A DNA stretch of 8,155 nt, taken from positions 1 through 8,155 of the forward strand of contig WLSJ01000079.1 in NCBI GenBank assembly GCA_009705865.1. Reading direction: 5' to 3'. Positions 1 to 6,420 of this stretch are shown here, one piece after another. The position numbers and the translations under genes were made by a program. Below the pieces are notes generated by a model that ran no database searches, was not told the DNA's origin, and worked only from the letters and a program-made list of their open reading frames with translations. Positions within the stretch are counted from its first letter, which is position 1; every line of letters begins with the position of its first letter. Origin of the DNA: Actinomycetota bacterium (GTDB lineage: Bacteria > Actinomycetota > Acidimicrobiia > Acidimicrobiales > Ilumatobacteraceae).

Positions 1-195
1 CGCTTGCCTGAGACTGGTGCGATTCTGTTCACTATTCGCACTTACGTAGAAAAGTTGAGTGATTTCATTACTCGTGACTACGCCGTTGTGCATGACATTG
101 GCGACATCATTAACAAGATTCCAGTAGACGTTGCTCAATACAAAAGCATTGCGCCGTATCGAGAACGAATATTTGAATACTTCAGTGCCCGCTAA
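1..195 (+). CDS. 3' end of an unidentified protein (partial)
   Basis: The reading frame is open from the first base of the window and ends at a TAA at 193-195, so this is the last 64 codons of a gene that starts upstream. The tail is rich in aromatic and charged residues (for example RTYVEKLSDF and APYRERIFEYF). It shows no membrane segment, cysteine cluster or motif I can assign to a family. The end of the neighbouring minus-strand MOSC gene abuts this stop codon with no bases between. The frame and absence of stops support a real gene; its function cannot be judged from this fragment. Confidence 0.7.
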   Translation, partial: RLPETGAILFTIRTYVEKLSDFITRDYAVVHDIGDIINKIPVDVAQYKSIAPYRERIFEYFSAR

Positions 196-717
196 TTAGA
201 CGGGCCGAAGTGGCTCTGTTCTGCCTTGAGGAATTTCAATTCGAATTTCATCGCCCGTGTGAATAACGCCGCCGTTAATGACGATTGCCATGATGCCAGC
301 TCGTCGAATGGTTTCGCCAGTAGGACTTTCCGAGCGGAAGGCCGCTAGTAAACCGTCACGGTAGGTGTTGATTTGAGCGCACGGATTACGTAGCCCAGTC
401 AGTTCAATGACCGTATCGCTAATGGAAATCAGGGTTCCTGTTGGTAGGGCGTGTAGATCAATTCCGTATGTTGTGATGTTCTCGCCCAGTGCACCATCGG
501 GAACGTTCTCTCCATCAAGAGTTTCGCCCATCATCAGATGCACCTGTCTCAGGTTTGGTTGTGATGGATCTGCAGCAAATCGAGACCGATGTTTTACAAG
601 CGCTCCGCAATGAGCGTCGCCTTCTACTCCGAGGCCGGTGATCAATGTGATGGAGTCGGTGGACTCTTTAGAGAATCCATGAATTTGTGAACGATGTACA
701 GACCGAACGGTACTCAT
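196..717 (-). CDS. MOSC domain-containing protein
   Basis: This is a 173-residue stand-alone MOSC domain protein. MOSC domains were named from the molybdenum cofactor sulfurase C-terminus and are thought to carry sulfur or bind cofactor through a conserved cysteine. Visible hallmarks are GLGVEGDAHCG (residues 28-38), RQVHLM (57-62), GALGENITTYGIDL (75-88), and GLRNPCAQI (108-116), where Cys113 is the expected conserved cysteine. The length fits small YiiM-like family members. There is no signal peptide, so it is probably cytoplasmic. The ATG at 717 lies 2 nt after the argJ stop codon and has no clear Shine-Dalgarno sequence, so translation is probably coupled to argJ. Nothing else in the window concerns molybdenum cofactor, so the substrate and any partner enzyme are unknown. 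Family assignment is firm; the physiological role is open. Confidence 0.9.
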   Translation of the reverse strand: MSTVRSVHRSQIHGFSKESTDSITLITGLGVEGDAHCGALVKHRSRFAADPSQPNLRQVHLMMGETLDGENVPDGALGENITTYGIDLHALPTGTLISISDTVIELTGLRNPCAQINTYRDGLLAAFRSESPTGETIRRAGIMAIVINGGVIHTGDEIRIEIPQGRTEPLRPV

Positions 718-719
718 AG

Positions 720-1898
720 CTATGTGGTGTAGTCGGCGTTGATACGTACGTATCCGTCGGTGAGGTCACAGCCCCACACGGTTGCAGTAGCTGAACCAGT
801 CTGTAGCGACACATGGATAGTCACATCGTCGCCACGCATGTACTGACTGAGTTGCGCAAGACCTGATTCATCAACACGAGTGGGGTACACCTCTTGTGCG
901 CCAAAACGGATGACTACTTTTTCCTGGGCGATGTCTGTGTATTGGCTGCATTTGCCAACAGCCATTGCAACGCGACCCCAGTTTGGATCTGCGCCATGCA
1001 CAGCAGTTTTGACAAGCGGTGAGTTGACGATGGACTTGGCCACGGTCTTTGCTTGTTCTGCATCACGTGCATTGTCAACCGTGACTTCAATGAGTGTTTC
1101 GGCGCCCTCGCCATCGCGTGCAATTGCCTTTGTGAGATCTAGGAGAACTGATTGAAGAGCAGCGGTGAATGCTGCATCGTCAACGGTTCCTGCTGCACCA
1201 CTCGCCAAGACAATCGCGGTGTCACTAGTACTTGTATCGGTATCAACTGACACGCAGTTGAGCGTTTTGTTGATGACGCTTCGAAATATGTCGTTTAATT
1301 TCTGTGGCTCAACTTTTGCATCGGTGAATACCATTGCAATCAGGGTTGCCATGTTGGGCTCAATCATGCCGACGCCCTTGGCCACACCAACAACGCGTGC
1401 GGTGGAACCAGCGATGGTTGCGGATGAGATTTTGTGAACAGTGTCCGTTGTCATGATGCCGCGAGCGACATCTTCGGCGTCGTTGTCTGGCAATGGAAAC
1501 GGAAGTGATGCGATTCCGGCGCGAATGTTGTCGATGGGGTAGAGACGCCCGATGACTCCGGTTGACGCGATCAGCACTTGGTCACTGGAAAGTCCGAGTG
1601 CAGCCGCAACAGATGATGTGACTTCTTCAGCGTGACGCATTCCCTCTTCGCCAGTTGCCACGTTGGCATTCTTTGAAATCACAACCACTGCTTGTGCTGC
1701 GAGATCAGCCACATTGCGACGAGAAATCACCAGGCTGGGGCCAGCAAACCTGCTCTGGGTAAACACGCCCGCTGCAGAACACGGACCATCAGCCATAACG
1801 ACCGTGAAGTCTTTGGTTGAGTCCTTCACTCCGACATTGGTGACGAAGGAGGAAAAGCCGAGGGGAAGAGCAGTAGTCACGACAATTGTGTTTAGCAC
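720..1898 (-). CDS. argJ: ArgJ, glutamate N-acetyltransferase / amino-acid acetyltransferase
   Basis: ArgJ moves the acetyl group from N-acetylornithine to glutamate, recycling acetyl in arginine biosynthesis. Some family members also use acetyl-CoA. The 392-residue length is typical. The self-cleavage site is clear: GMIEPNMATLIAM, with Thr185 as the nucleophile that becomes the N-terminus of the beta chain. The oxyanion-hole segment STGVIG lies at residues 112-117, and Lys174 is in VAKGVGM. HGADPNWGR (301-309) and the terminal YVRINADYTT are characteristic. The GTG at 1898 is chosen because AGGG (1907-1910 on the plus strand as CCCT) sits 8 nt upstream. A second GTG six codons in (1880) is a possible alternative. 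The gene heads a two-gene unit with the MOSC gene and is divergent from the hydantoinase gene. No other arg genes are in the window. Whether it is mono- or bifunctional cannot be told from sequence alone. Confidence 0.97.
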   Translation of the reverse strand: MLNTIVVTTALPLGFSSFVTNVGVKDSTKDFTVVMADGPCSAAGVFTQSRFAGPSLVISRRNVADLAAQAVVVISKNANVATGEEGMRHAEEVTSSVAAALGLSSDQVLIASTGVIGRLYPIDNIRAGIASLPFPLPDNDAEDVARGIMTTDTVHKISSATIAGSTARVVGVAKGVGMIEPNMATLIAMVFTDAKVEPQKLNDIFRSVINKTLNCVSVDTDTSTSDTAIVLASGAAGTVDDAAFTAALQSVLLDLTKAIARDGEGAETLIEVTVDNARDAEQAKTVAKSIVNSPLVKTAVHGADPNWGRVAMAVGKCSQYTDIAQEKVVIRFGAQEVYPTRVDESGLAQLSQYMRGDDVTIHVSLQTGSATATVWGCDLTDGYVRINADYTT

Positions 1899-1920
1899 CC
1901 CGAAGGCCCTGTTGGGGGTT

Positions 1921-1926
1921 TAGATT
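1921..1926 (+). promoter_or_regulatory. putative -10 element for leaderless hydantoinase transcript
   Basis: TAGATT matches the actinobacterial -10 pattern TAnnnT. It lies at -12 to -7 counted from the GTG at 1933, the spacing expected if transcription starts at the first base of the start codon. The gene lacks a convincing Shine-Dalgarno sequence at normal distance, and the TAG within this element is an in-frame stop, so no start further upstream is possible. No -35 match is visible. It overlaps the proposed -10 of the divergent argJ promoter. Confidence 0.4.
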
Positions 1927-1952
1927 TGATTCGTGCGCACAATCGTGGTCAA
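1924..1952 (-). promoter_or_regulatory. putative argJ promoter
   Basis: Reading the minus strand, TTGACC (1952-1947) matches the -35 consensus at five of six positions. It is followed after exactly 17 nt by TCAAAT (1929-1924), which matches the -10 consensus TATAAT at four of six. Transcription would start about 1915-1918, giving a leader of roughly 20 nt that contains the AGGG ribosome site of argJ. The -35 element lies inside the 5' end of the divergent hydantoinase coding region. This is an inference from consensus matching only. Confidence 0.4.
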
Positions 1953-3342
1953 TGGAACTGTTATCAATGCAGACGGACGGGTCGCGGCCGATGTGGTGAT
2001 TGAGGGTGAACGCATCGTTTCTGTGGTGCCACGCTCCGCTGGGGTGCTTGTGCCTGGCCCGGATGATTCTGTCGTCGACGCCAACGGCTGCTTCGTGATT
2101 CCGGGTGGAGTTGATGCACACGTTCACATGCAGCTCGATACGGGCACCATGGTCTCGTCTGATTCTTTTGAGTCAGGCACAATTGCAGCTGCTCACGGCG
2201 GGACCACCACCATTATTGATTTTTCTGAACAACGCCTTGGCGGTCAAGTGCTCACCGCATTTGAGAAACGGTTCGCTGAAGCAGAATCACAGTGTGTGAT
2301 CGACTGGGGTCTTCACCAGGTACTTGGTGGTGTTGATGCCCAAGCACTGATTGATACGCGATCACTTGTTGAACGAGAAGGTGTTGCATCAATCAAGTTG
2401 TTTATGGCGTATCCGGGGCGTTTGTATTCCGATGACGGACAAATACTGCGTGCGTTACAGATGTGCGCAGACACCGGAATGATGGCAATGGTGCATGCGG
2501 AAAATGGTTTAGCCATTGACGTGTTGATTGAACAAGCAATTGCTGCTGGCAATACCGGGCCTGAATTCCATTCACTGACTCGTCCGCCAGAACTTGAAGC
2601 AGAAGCAGTGCATCGCGCAGCGGTGCTGGCGCGTGTTGCAGGTAATGCGCCTTTGTACATCGTGCATTTATCTAGTTCGCACGCATTACGAGAAGTCGTA
2701 GAGGCCCGTTCGCGCGGAACAAATATTTTCGCTGAGACGTGCCCGCAGTATTTGCATCTGTCATTAGAAGAACACTTAGGACAGGGCTGGCCAAATGGGG
2801 CAGGGTTTATCTGTTCCACTCCGTTGCGTTCACGTCACGACCATCATCAGGCAGATTTGTGGGAAGGCCTGCGTATCGATCAACTTGCAGTCGTCAGTAC
2901 TGACCATTGTCCGTTCTGTTTGCGTGAACAAAAGTTGGCAAACGGTGAAGCATTCAATGTGGTGCCAAATGGAATTGGTGGCGTTGAGCACCGTATGGAC
3001 TTGGTGTATCAAGGCGTCGTCGCAGGGCACATCAATGAAGAACGATGGGTGGAAGTGTGTGCAACTGCGCCAGCTCGTCTATTTGGCCTTGGTTCAAAAG
3101 GCGTTCTTGCTGAGGGCTTTGATGCCGACGTTGTTATCTATGACCCGAACGCAACGTCAGTGCTTAGCGCAAAAACTCATCACATGAATCTTGACTATTC
3201 CGCGTATGAAGGACTCAGTGTGCAAGGCGGCGTACGTACCGTGCTGTCACGTGGAGAAGTCATTGTTGACAAAGGTAGTTTCCTTGGTCGCGTTGGCCGT
3301 GGGAAGTATTTACGCCGCGAAGTCTCGCGTCATATTCGCTAA
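1933..3342 (+). CDS. hydA: dihydropyrimidinase / D-hydantoinase family amidohydrolase
   Basis: This 469-residue cyclic amidohydrolase would open the ring of dihydropyrimidines or 5-substituted hydantoins to N-carbamoyl amino acids, usually in pyrimidine or purine breakdown. The metal-site residues of the family are all visible: His63 and His65 in DAHVHMQ, carboxylated Lys155 in SIKLFMAYPG, His188 in MVHAEN, His245 in YIVHLSS and Asp324 in STDHCPF. Tyr160 and the segment NGIGGVEHRM (346-355) fit the substrate-contact regions of dihydropyrimidinases. The N-terminus (MRTIVVNGTV) matches the family start. GTG at 1933 is the first possible start because an in-frame TAG occurs at 1921. No carbamoylase, dihydropyrimidine dehydrogenase or permease gene lies beside it, so the substrate is uncertain. 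Allantoinase or a related ring-opening activity cannot be excluded. Its 3' end overlaps the convergent SRPBCC gene by 4 bp. Confidence 0.92.
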   Translation: MRTIVVNGTVINADGRVAADVVIEGERIVSVVPRSAGVLVPGPDDSVVDANGCFVIPGGVDAHVHMQLDTGTMVSSDSFESGTIAAAHGGTTTIIDFSEQRLGGQVLTAFEKRFAEAESQCVIDWGLHQVLGGVDAQALIDTRSLVEREGVASIKLFMAYPGRLYSDDGQILRALQMCADTGMMAMVHAENGLAIDVLIEQAIAAGNTGPEFHSLTRPPELEAEAVHRAAVLARVAGNAPLYIVHLSSSHALREVVEARSRGTNIFAETCPQYLHLSLEEHLGQGWPNGAGFICSTPLRSRHDHHQADLWEGLRIDQLAVVSTDHCPFCLREQKLANGEAFNVVPNGIGGVEHRMDLVYQGVVAGHINEERWVEVCATAPARLFGLGSKGVLAEGFDADVVIYDPNATSVLSAKTHHMNLDYSAYEGLSVQGGVRTVLSRGEVIVDKGSFLGRVGRGKYLRREVSRHIR

Positions 3343-3348
3343 GCGAAT
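3334..3348. repeat. palindrome at convergent stop codons
   Basis: ATTCGCTAAGCGAAT is a perfect inverted repeat (6-bp stem ATTCGC/GCGAAT with loop TAA). It covers the stop codon of the hydantoinase gene (TAA 3340-3342) and that of the SRPBCC gene (TAG, 3341-3339 on the minus strand). It could form a short hairpin in both transcripts. There is no T-tract on either side, so a classical intrinsic terminator is not supported. Part of the symmetry is forced by the facing stop codons. Confidence 0.5.
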
Positions 3349-3779
3349 CGCTTCACCAAGTTTTCGAGCGTCTTCTCAATCGATTTCGCATTGTCCTGCG
3401 GTGATTTGCGCAGTTTGAGAATGAGTGGTGACTTAGAAGTGTTCCAGTCGAATTGTTCTGTGACTTTTGTGCCGCCATCAGCAGGTTCCAAGATGTATCG
3501 CCAGATATGCCCACCGAAATGGCGCCATGCAATTGTCTTGTTTTCTTCAAACTCAACAACAGTATTTGTGATTTTGTAACTGAAGCCAATTTTCATCTTC
3601 ATACCGAAAGTGGCATTCAGTGACAAACGTTCTGGTGCATCGAGTTGCGCTGATTGGATAGAACCGGATCCATCGATTTCGCCGTGACGACGTGGATCTG
3701 CCAGTAAATCAAAGATCATTTGTGCCGGAGCCGGAACAATGGTGGAACGTGAAACGATTTTTGCTGGGTCAGAAGTCAT
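3339..3779 (-). CDS. SRPBCC-fold protein (polyketide cyclase/START-like)
   Basis: A 146-residue protein of the SRPBCC superfamily, whose members bind hydrophobic ligands in a helix-grip cavity. It starts with a beta strand and the typical VPAPAQMIFDLLADP (residues 15-29). It continues through TFGMKMKIGFSYKITNTV and the tryptophan-containing strands TIAWRHFGG and HIWRYILEP, then GGTKVTEQFDW (102-112). A C-terminal helix (about 129-146) closes the fold. I place the start at ATG 3779, which forms an ATGA overlap with the upstream FAD gene stop; an ATG six codons earlier (3797) is possible but would overlap by 22 nt. Neither start has a clear ribosome site, as expected for coupled translation. 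It is the third gene of a cassette with an FAD oxidoreductase and a TIGR01777 epimerase. A role in binding or presenting a lipid-like substrate to those enzymes is inference. Confidence 0.88.
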   Translation of the reverse strand: MTSDPAKIVSRSTIVPAPAQMIFDLLADPRRHGEIDGSGSIQSAQLDAPERLSLNATFGMKMKIGFSYKITNTVVEFEENKTIAWRHFGGHIWRYILEPADGGTKVTEQFDWNTSKSPLILKLRKSPQDNAKSIEKTLENLVKRFA

Positions 3780-5032
3780 GACTGCAGTCTGACCCATTCA
3801 GACACTGCTTCGGCGCATCGTCTGCCAGAAAACATTGCCCCTTGAATAGACCCTGTATCTCGGTGGTCACCACAGACGAATAATCCATCGCCCAATGACA
3901 CGCGCTGACGGGGGTTAAATGGCGGATCTTGATTCGGTTGTCCGTGCGGTATGCGATACGTGCGCAGATGTCTCCATGAATCAACAGTTGAGCCCCACCA
4001 ACCACGTAGTTGACGTCGTGCAGCTGCTTCGAGGTCGCCGTCAGCAAGGCCAGGCAATGCGGCTGCAACAAGGTGTTGTCCGTGTGGTGCGTAATGCGGG
4101 CTGACGTGCGACATCACTGCCACGTTGTAGACCGGGCCTTTTCCTTCGCCGTCAAGCACAACGTATGCGCCATCAATAGGTGCAGTGGGTGCAGCGAAGT
4201 AGACACATCCGGCGCTGCGTGAACCGACAGTAGGTATTCGGAGTAGCTGGGATGCGATGGGCCCTTCTGTTGCAACAACAACAGCTTTGGCAGCAATTGT
4301 GTGTCCGTTTACCAGCGTCACTGACCCGGTTGTTGTTGATGCAACCGCCGTATTAAGAAAGAGGGGAGTCGTGCGCAGCGATGCAGCAAGCTGTTGAGTG
4401 ATTTGCCCCATGCCTTTGGCCGGTACTACAGAATCGCCTGTTGCAAGGGTGCGAAAAATGATGTCAAACATGCGGCGTGATGAACGCAATTGTGGGTCTA
4501 ACTGAATACCGCCAACAAGCGGCCGAAAGAATCTGTCGATCATGGTGGGTGAAAAACCAGCAGCTCGTAATGCGGTGAGAGTGTCGACATCGTCTCCGCG
4601 CAATAGTGCTTGTGGATCTGCTGATTTCACTTTGGCACGCAATAGCGCAATGCGTGCTTTGTCTGCCCATGTGCCGATAGGTGCAAACGTGGTGGACTTC
4701 AATGTCTTTGGCCGACGAAACGGGTCGCCAACAATTGTGCCTTTTCCTTCTCGCCACACCAGTGCCCCAGGTTCAAACGCACGAAAGTCGAGAGCAGGAA
4801 TGTCAAGATGCCGATGAATTTCAGGGTACGCGGTGAGCATGACCTGAAAACCACGATCAAGAATGAACCCATCTACTTCGTCACTGCGTACTCTGCCCCC
4901 AACGCCGTCGGATGCTTCGAGAAGCACGGCAGAAATGCCATGTTGTTCAAGAACGCGCGCCGCAGTGAGCCCTGCAAGACCAGCGCCGACGATGACGACA
5001 TCTGCCGAAGAAGGAAGTGTCGCGTTGGTCAT
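3776..5032 (-). CDS. FAD-dependent oxidoreductase, amine oxidase / phytoene desaturase-like
   Basis: A 418-residue flavoprotein. The N-terminal dinucleotide-binding fold is clear: VVIVGAGLAGLTAA with GxGxxG at residues 16-21, Glu39 positioned to bind the adenosine ribose, and the GVGGRVRS segment (43-50) typical of the amine oxidase superfamily. DGFILDRGFQVMLTAYPE (54-71) marks a desaturase-like subgroup often annotated only as FAD-dependent oxidoreductase. The C-terminal FAD segment is GLFVCGDHRDTGSIQGAMFSG (383-403), where GD contacts the flavin phosphates. No membrane segment or signal peptide is visible. The ATG at 5032 overlaps the upstream epimerase stop as ATGA, and its own stop overlaps the downstream SRPBCC start as ATGA. 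The substrate is unknown: amines, carotenoid-like polyenes or other lipids are all possible. The family is sure; the reaction is not. Confidence 0.9.
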   Translation of the reverse strand: MTNATLPSSADVVIVGAGLAGLTAARVLEQHGISAVLLEASDGVGGRVRSDEVDGFILDRGFQVMLTAYPEIHRHLDIPALDFRAFEPGALVWREGKGTIVGDPFRRPKTLKSTTFAPIGTWADKARIALLRAKVKSADPQALLRGDDVDTLTALRAAGFSPTMIDRFFRPLVGGIQLDPQLRSSRRMFDIIFRTLATGDSVVPAKGMGQITQQLAASLRTTPLFLNTAVASTTTGSVTLVNGHTIAAKAVVVATEGPIASQLLRIPTVGSRSAGCVYFAAPTAPIDGAYVVLDGEGKGPVYNVAVMSHVSPHYAPHGQHLVAAALPGLADGDLEAAARRQLRGWWGSTVDSWRHLRTYRIPHGQPNQDPPFNPRQRVSLGDGLFVCGDHRDTGSIQGAMFSGRRCAEAVSEWVRLQS

Positions 5033-5925
5033 TTTTTAAGAAGTGCTCGCAATGCAACATCAAGTGTTGGATGTGCAAACGTGAAACCATCTGCAAGAAG
5101 TGCATTCGGGACAACGCGCTGACCAGTGAACAACAAAGCGTCTGCCAGTTCTGTTCCCAACAAAAGTTTTGGTCCGAATGATGGAATTGGAACAATTGCG
5201 GGTCGCGACATTACCTGGGCAAGTACTCGAGTGAATTCACTGTTTGTTACTGGAGCAGGTGCTGTGAGATTCACTGGGCCAGACAATTGCGATGTCAACA
5301 AATGAATGATGGCGTTGACTTCATCAGTGATGGAGATCCAACTCTGCCACTGCTTGCCATTGCCGAATTTTCCACCAAGACCCAGTTTGAATAGTGGTAG
5401 TTGCTTCTTTAGTGCGCCGCCCTTCGGTGACAGAACAATACCGGTGCGTAGTAAAACTGTGCGGATGCCAGCGGCTGATGCAGAGGCGGATGCTGCTTCC
5501 CAGTCGCGACACACATCGGCGAGGAATCCGGTACCGATAGTTGCATCTTCACCCAGTTCTGCGTCGTCACGTTTGCCGTAGATTCCGATTGCGGAACCAG
5601 AGAGGAAAACTGTTGGCTTCTTTTCGAGAGAAGCCATTGTGTCTGCCAACAATGCAGTGCCGAGTGTGCGGCTCTGCAGAATTTCCATCTTGTAGGAATC
5701 AGTCCAACGCTTGTCGCCAATTCCGGCACCAGCCAGATGCACGACAGCATCAACACCGTCAAATGCGCTCGGCGACATTTCTCCGGTGGCAGGGTTCCAT
5801 TTCACTTCGTCATTACGACGTGGTTCGCGGCGAACAGCTGCCACGGTGCTGTGACCAGACGCTGTGAGTTGTGCGGTGAGGGCTTGGCCAATCAGACCAG
5901 AGGCGCCGGTGATGAGAATCTTCAT
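5029..5925 (-). CDS. TIGR01777-family NAD(P)-binding epimerase/oxidoreductase
   Basis: A 298-residue atypical extended SDR protein (the YfcH/SDR39U1 type). The Rossmann motif ITGASGLIG (residues 5-13, Gly7, Gly10, Gly13) is at the very N-terminus, which supports ATG 5925. Family signatures follow: VVHLAGAGIGDKRWT (61-75), FLSGSAIGIYG (107-117), a LRTGIVLSPKGG strand-loop (159-170), and WISITDEV (196-203). The last part, about residue 241 onward (RPAIVPIPSFG, LLFTGQRVVP, GFTFAHPTL), is the DUF1731 C-terminal domain. Members have no firmly established substrate that I know of. It is the first gene of the three-gene minus-strand cassette and is divergent from a small membrane protein across 65 bp. 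I recall that this domain is fused to an SRPBCC domain in some proteins, which fits the presence of an SRPBCC gene here. No clear Shine-Dalgarno sequence precedes it. Confidence 0.93.
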   Translation of the reverse strand: MKILITGASGLIGQALTAQLTASGHSTVAAVRREPRRNDEVKWNPATGEMSPSAFDGVDAVVHLAGAGIGDKRWTDSYKMEILQSRTLGTALLADTMASLEKKPTVFLSGSAIGIYGKRDDAELGEDATIGTGFLADVCRDWEAASASASAAGIRTVLLRTGIVLSPKGGALKKQLPLFKLGLGGKFGNGKQWQSWISITDEVNAIIHLLTSQLSGPVNLTAPAPVTNSEFTRVLAQVMSRPAIVPIPSFGPKLLLGTELADALLFTGQRVVPNALLADGFTFAHPTLDVALRALLKK

Positions 5926-5980
5926 ATGGTCTCAGTCAACCAAGATCGAACGCTGATTGTTCCCAAAGATTGCGTAGCCT

Positions 5981-5985
5981 GAAGG
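5981..5985 (+). promoter_or_regulatory. ribosome binding site choosing start 5991
   Basis: GAAGG lies 5 nt before the ATG at 5991. This supports that ATG rather than the in-frame TTG at 5970, which has no such site upstream and would add seven polar residues before the membrane anchor. Confidence 0.6.
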
Positions 5986-5990
5986 TTTCT

Positions 5991-6419
5991 ATGAGCACCC
6001 GCAAACTCATTCTCTCGGCCATTATTTGTGCGTTGGTCATAATCGTTGCTGGCGGCGCAAAAATATTTCAGATGACACGCGACACCATCACGGTGGAGGT
6101 CTTTGATTTGGGCGTTAACCGCACATTGGCTGATATGACCGTGTCAGTTGAAACTGTGTCCCAGAATGCCGATGTGACCGTGGTGCACGTCTCTATGGTC
6201 GGCGTCGAAGGCGCTGATGCGAAAGAGGGCTGGCGGTTGTTGGCTGGGGGCACGGTGTTGTCGCCCGTTGCTCTGCCGGTTGGCACGCTTGGTGTGCCCT
6301 GTGCCACTACGCGGTCAGTCGATGTGACCTCATGCGATTTGGCATTTCCTGCCTCCGAGGGCTCGGTTACCGTTGCGTATCTACGGGCAGGGTTGCAATC
6401 TCAGTGGTCGCGTCACTAG
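5991..6419 (+). CDS. small single-pass membrane-anchored protein, unknown function
   Basis: A 142-residue protein I cannot assign to a family. Basic residues (MSTRK) precede one hydrophobic segment at about residues 6-27 (LILSAIICALVIIVAGGAKIF). No lipobox cysteine or obvious signal peptidase site follows, so it is probably an N-terminal anchor with the rest outside the cytoplasm. The remainder alternates short beta-type stretches (TITVEVFDL, MTVSVETV, VTVVHVSMVG, GSVTVAYLRAG) and suggests a small beta-sandwich domain. Cys104 and Cys115 flank a short segment and could form a disulfide outside the cell. It starts 65 bp from the divergent epimerase and ends 59 bp before lpd on the same strand, so co-transcription with lpd is possible. 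The ribosome site and membrane-anchor layout support a real gene. Confidence 0.75.
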   Translation: MSTRKLILSAIICALVIIVAGGAKIFQMTRDTITVEVFDLGVNRTLADMTVSVETVSQNADVTVVHVSMVGVEGADAKEGWRLLAGGTVLSPVALPVGTLGVPCATTRSVDVTSCDLAFPASEGSVTVAYLRAGLQSQWSRH

Positions 6420-6420
6420 G

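Noticed and set aside
2313..2819. 168-codon open frame antisense to the hydantoinase gene
   Set aside because: It is a shadow of a gene with all catalytic motifs intact; no ribosome site or recognisable domain.
3780..3797. Upstream ATG (3797) for the SRPBCC gene
   Set aside because: It gives a 22-nt overlap with the FAD gene and no ribosome site; the ATGA overlap at 3779 matches the other junction in the same cassette.
5970..5990. TTG start at 5970 for the small membrane protein
   Set aside because: The ATG at 5991 has a GAAGG ribosome site at good spacing and gives a cleaner anchor; the TTG has neither.
5926..5990. Divergent promoters in the 65-bp epimerase/membrane protein gap
   Set aside because: TAGCCT (5975-5980) fits TAnnnT but has no -35 at proper spacing and sits too close to the start; nothing convincing on the minus strand.
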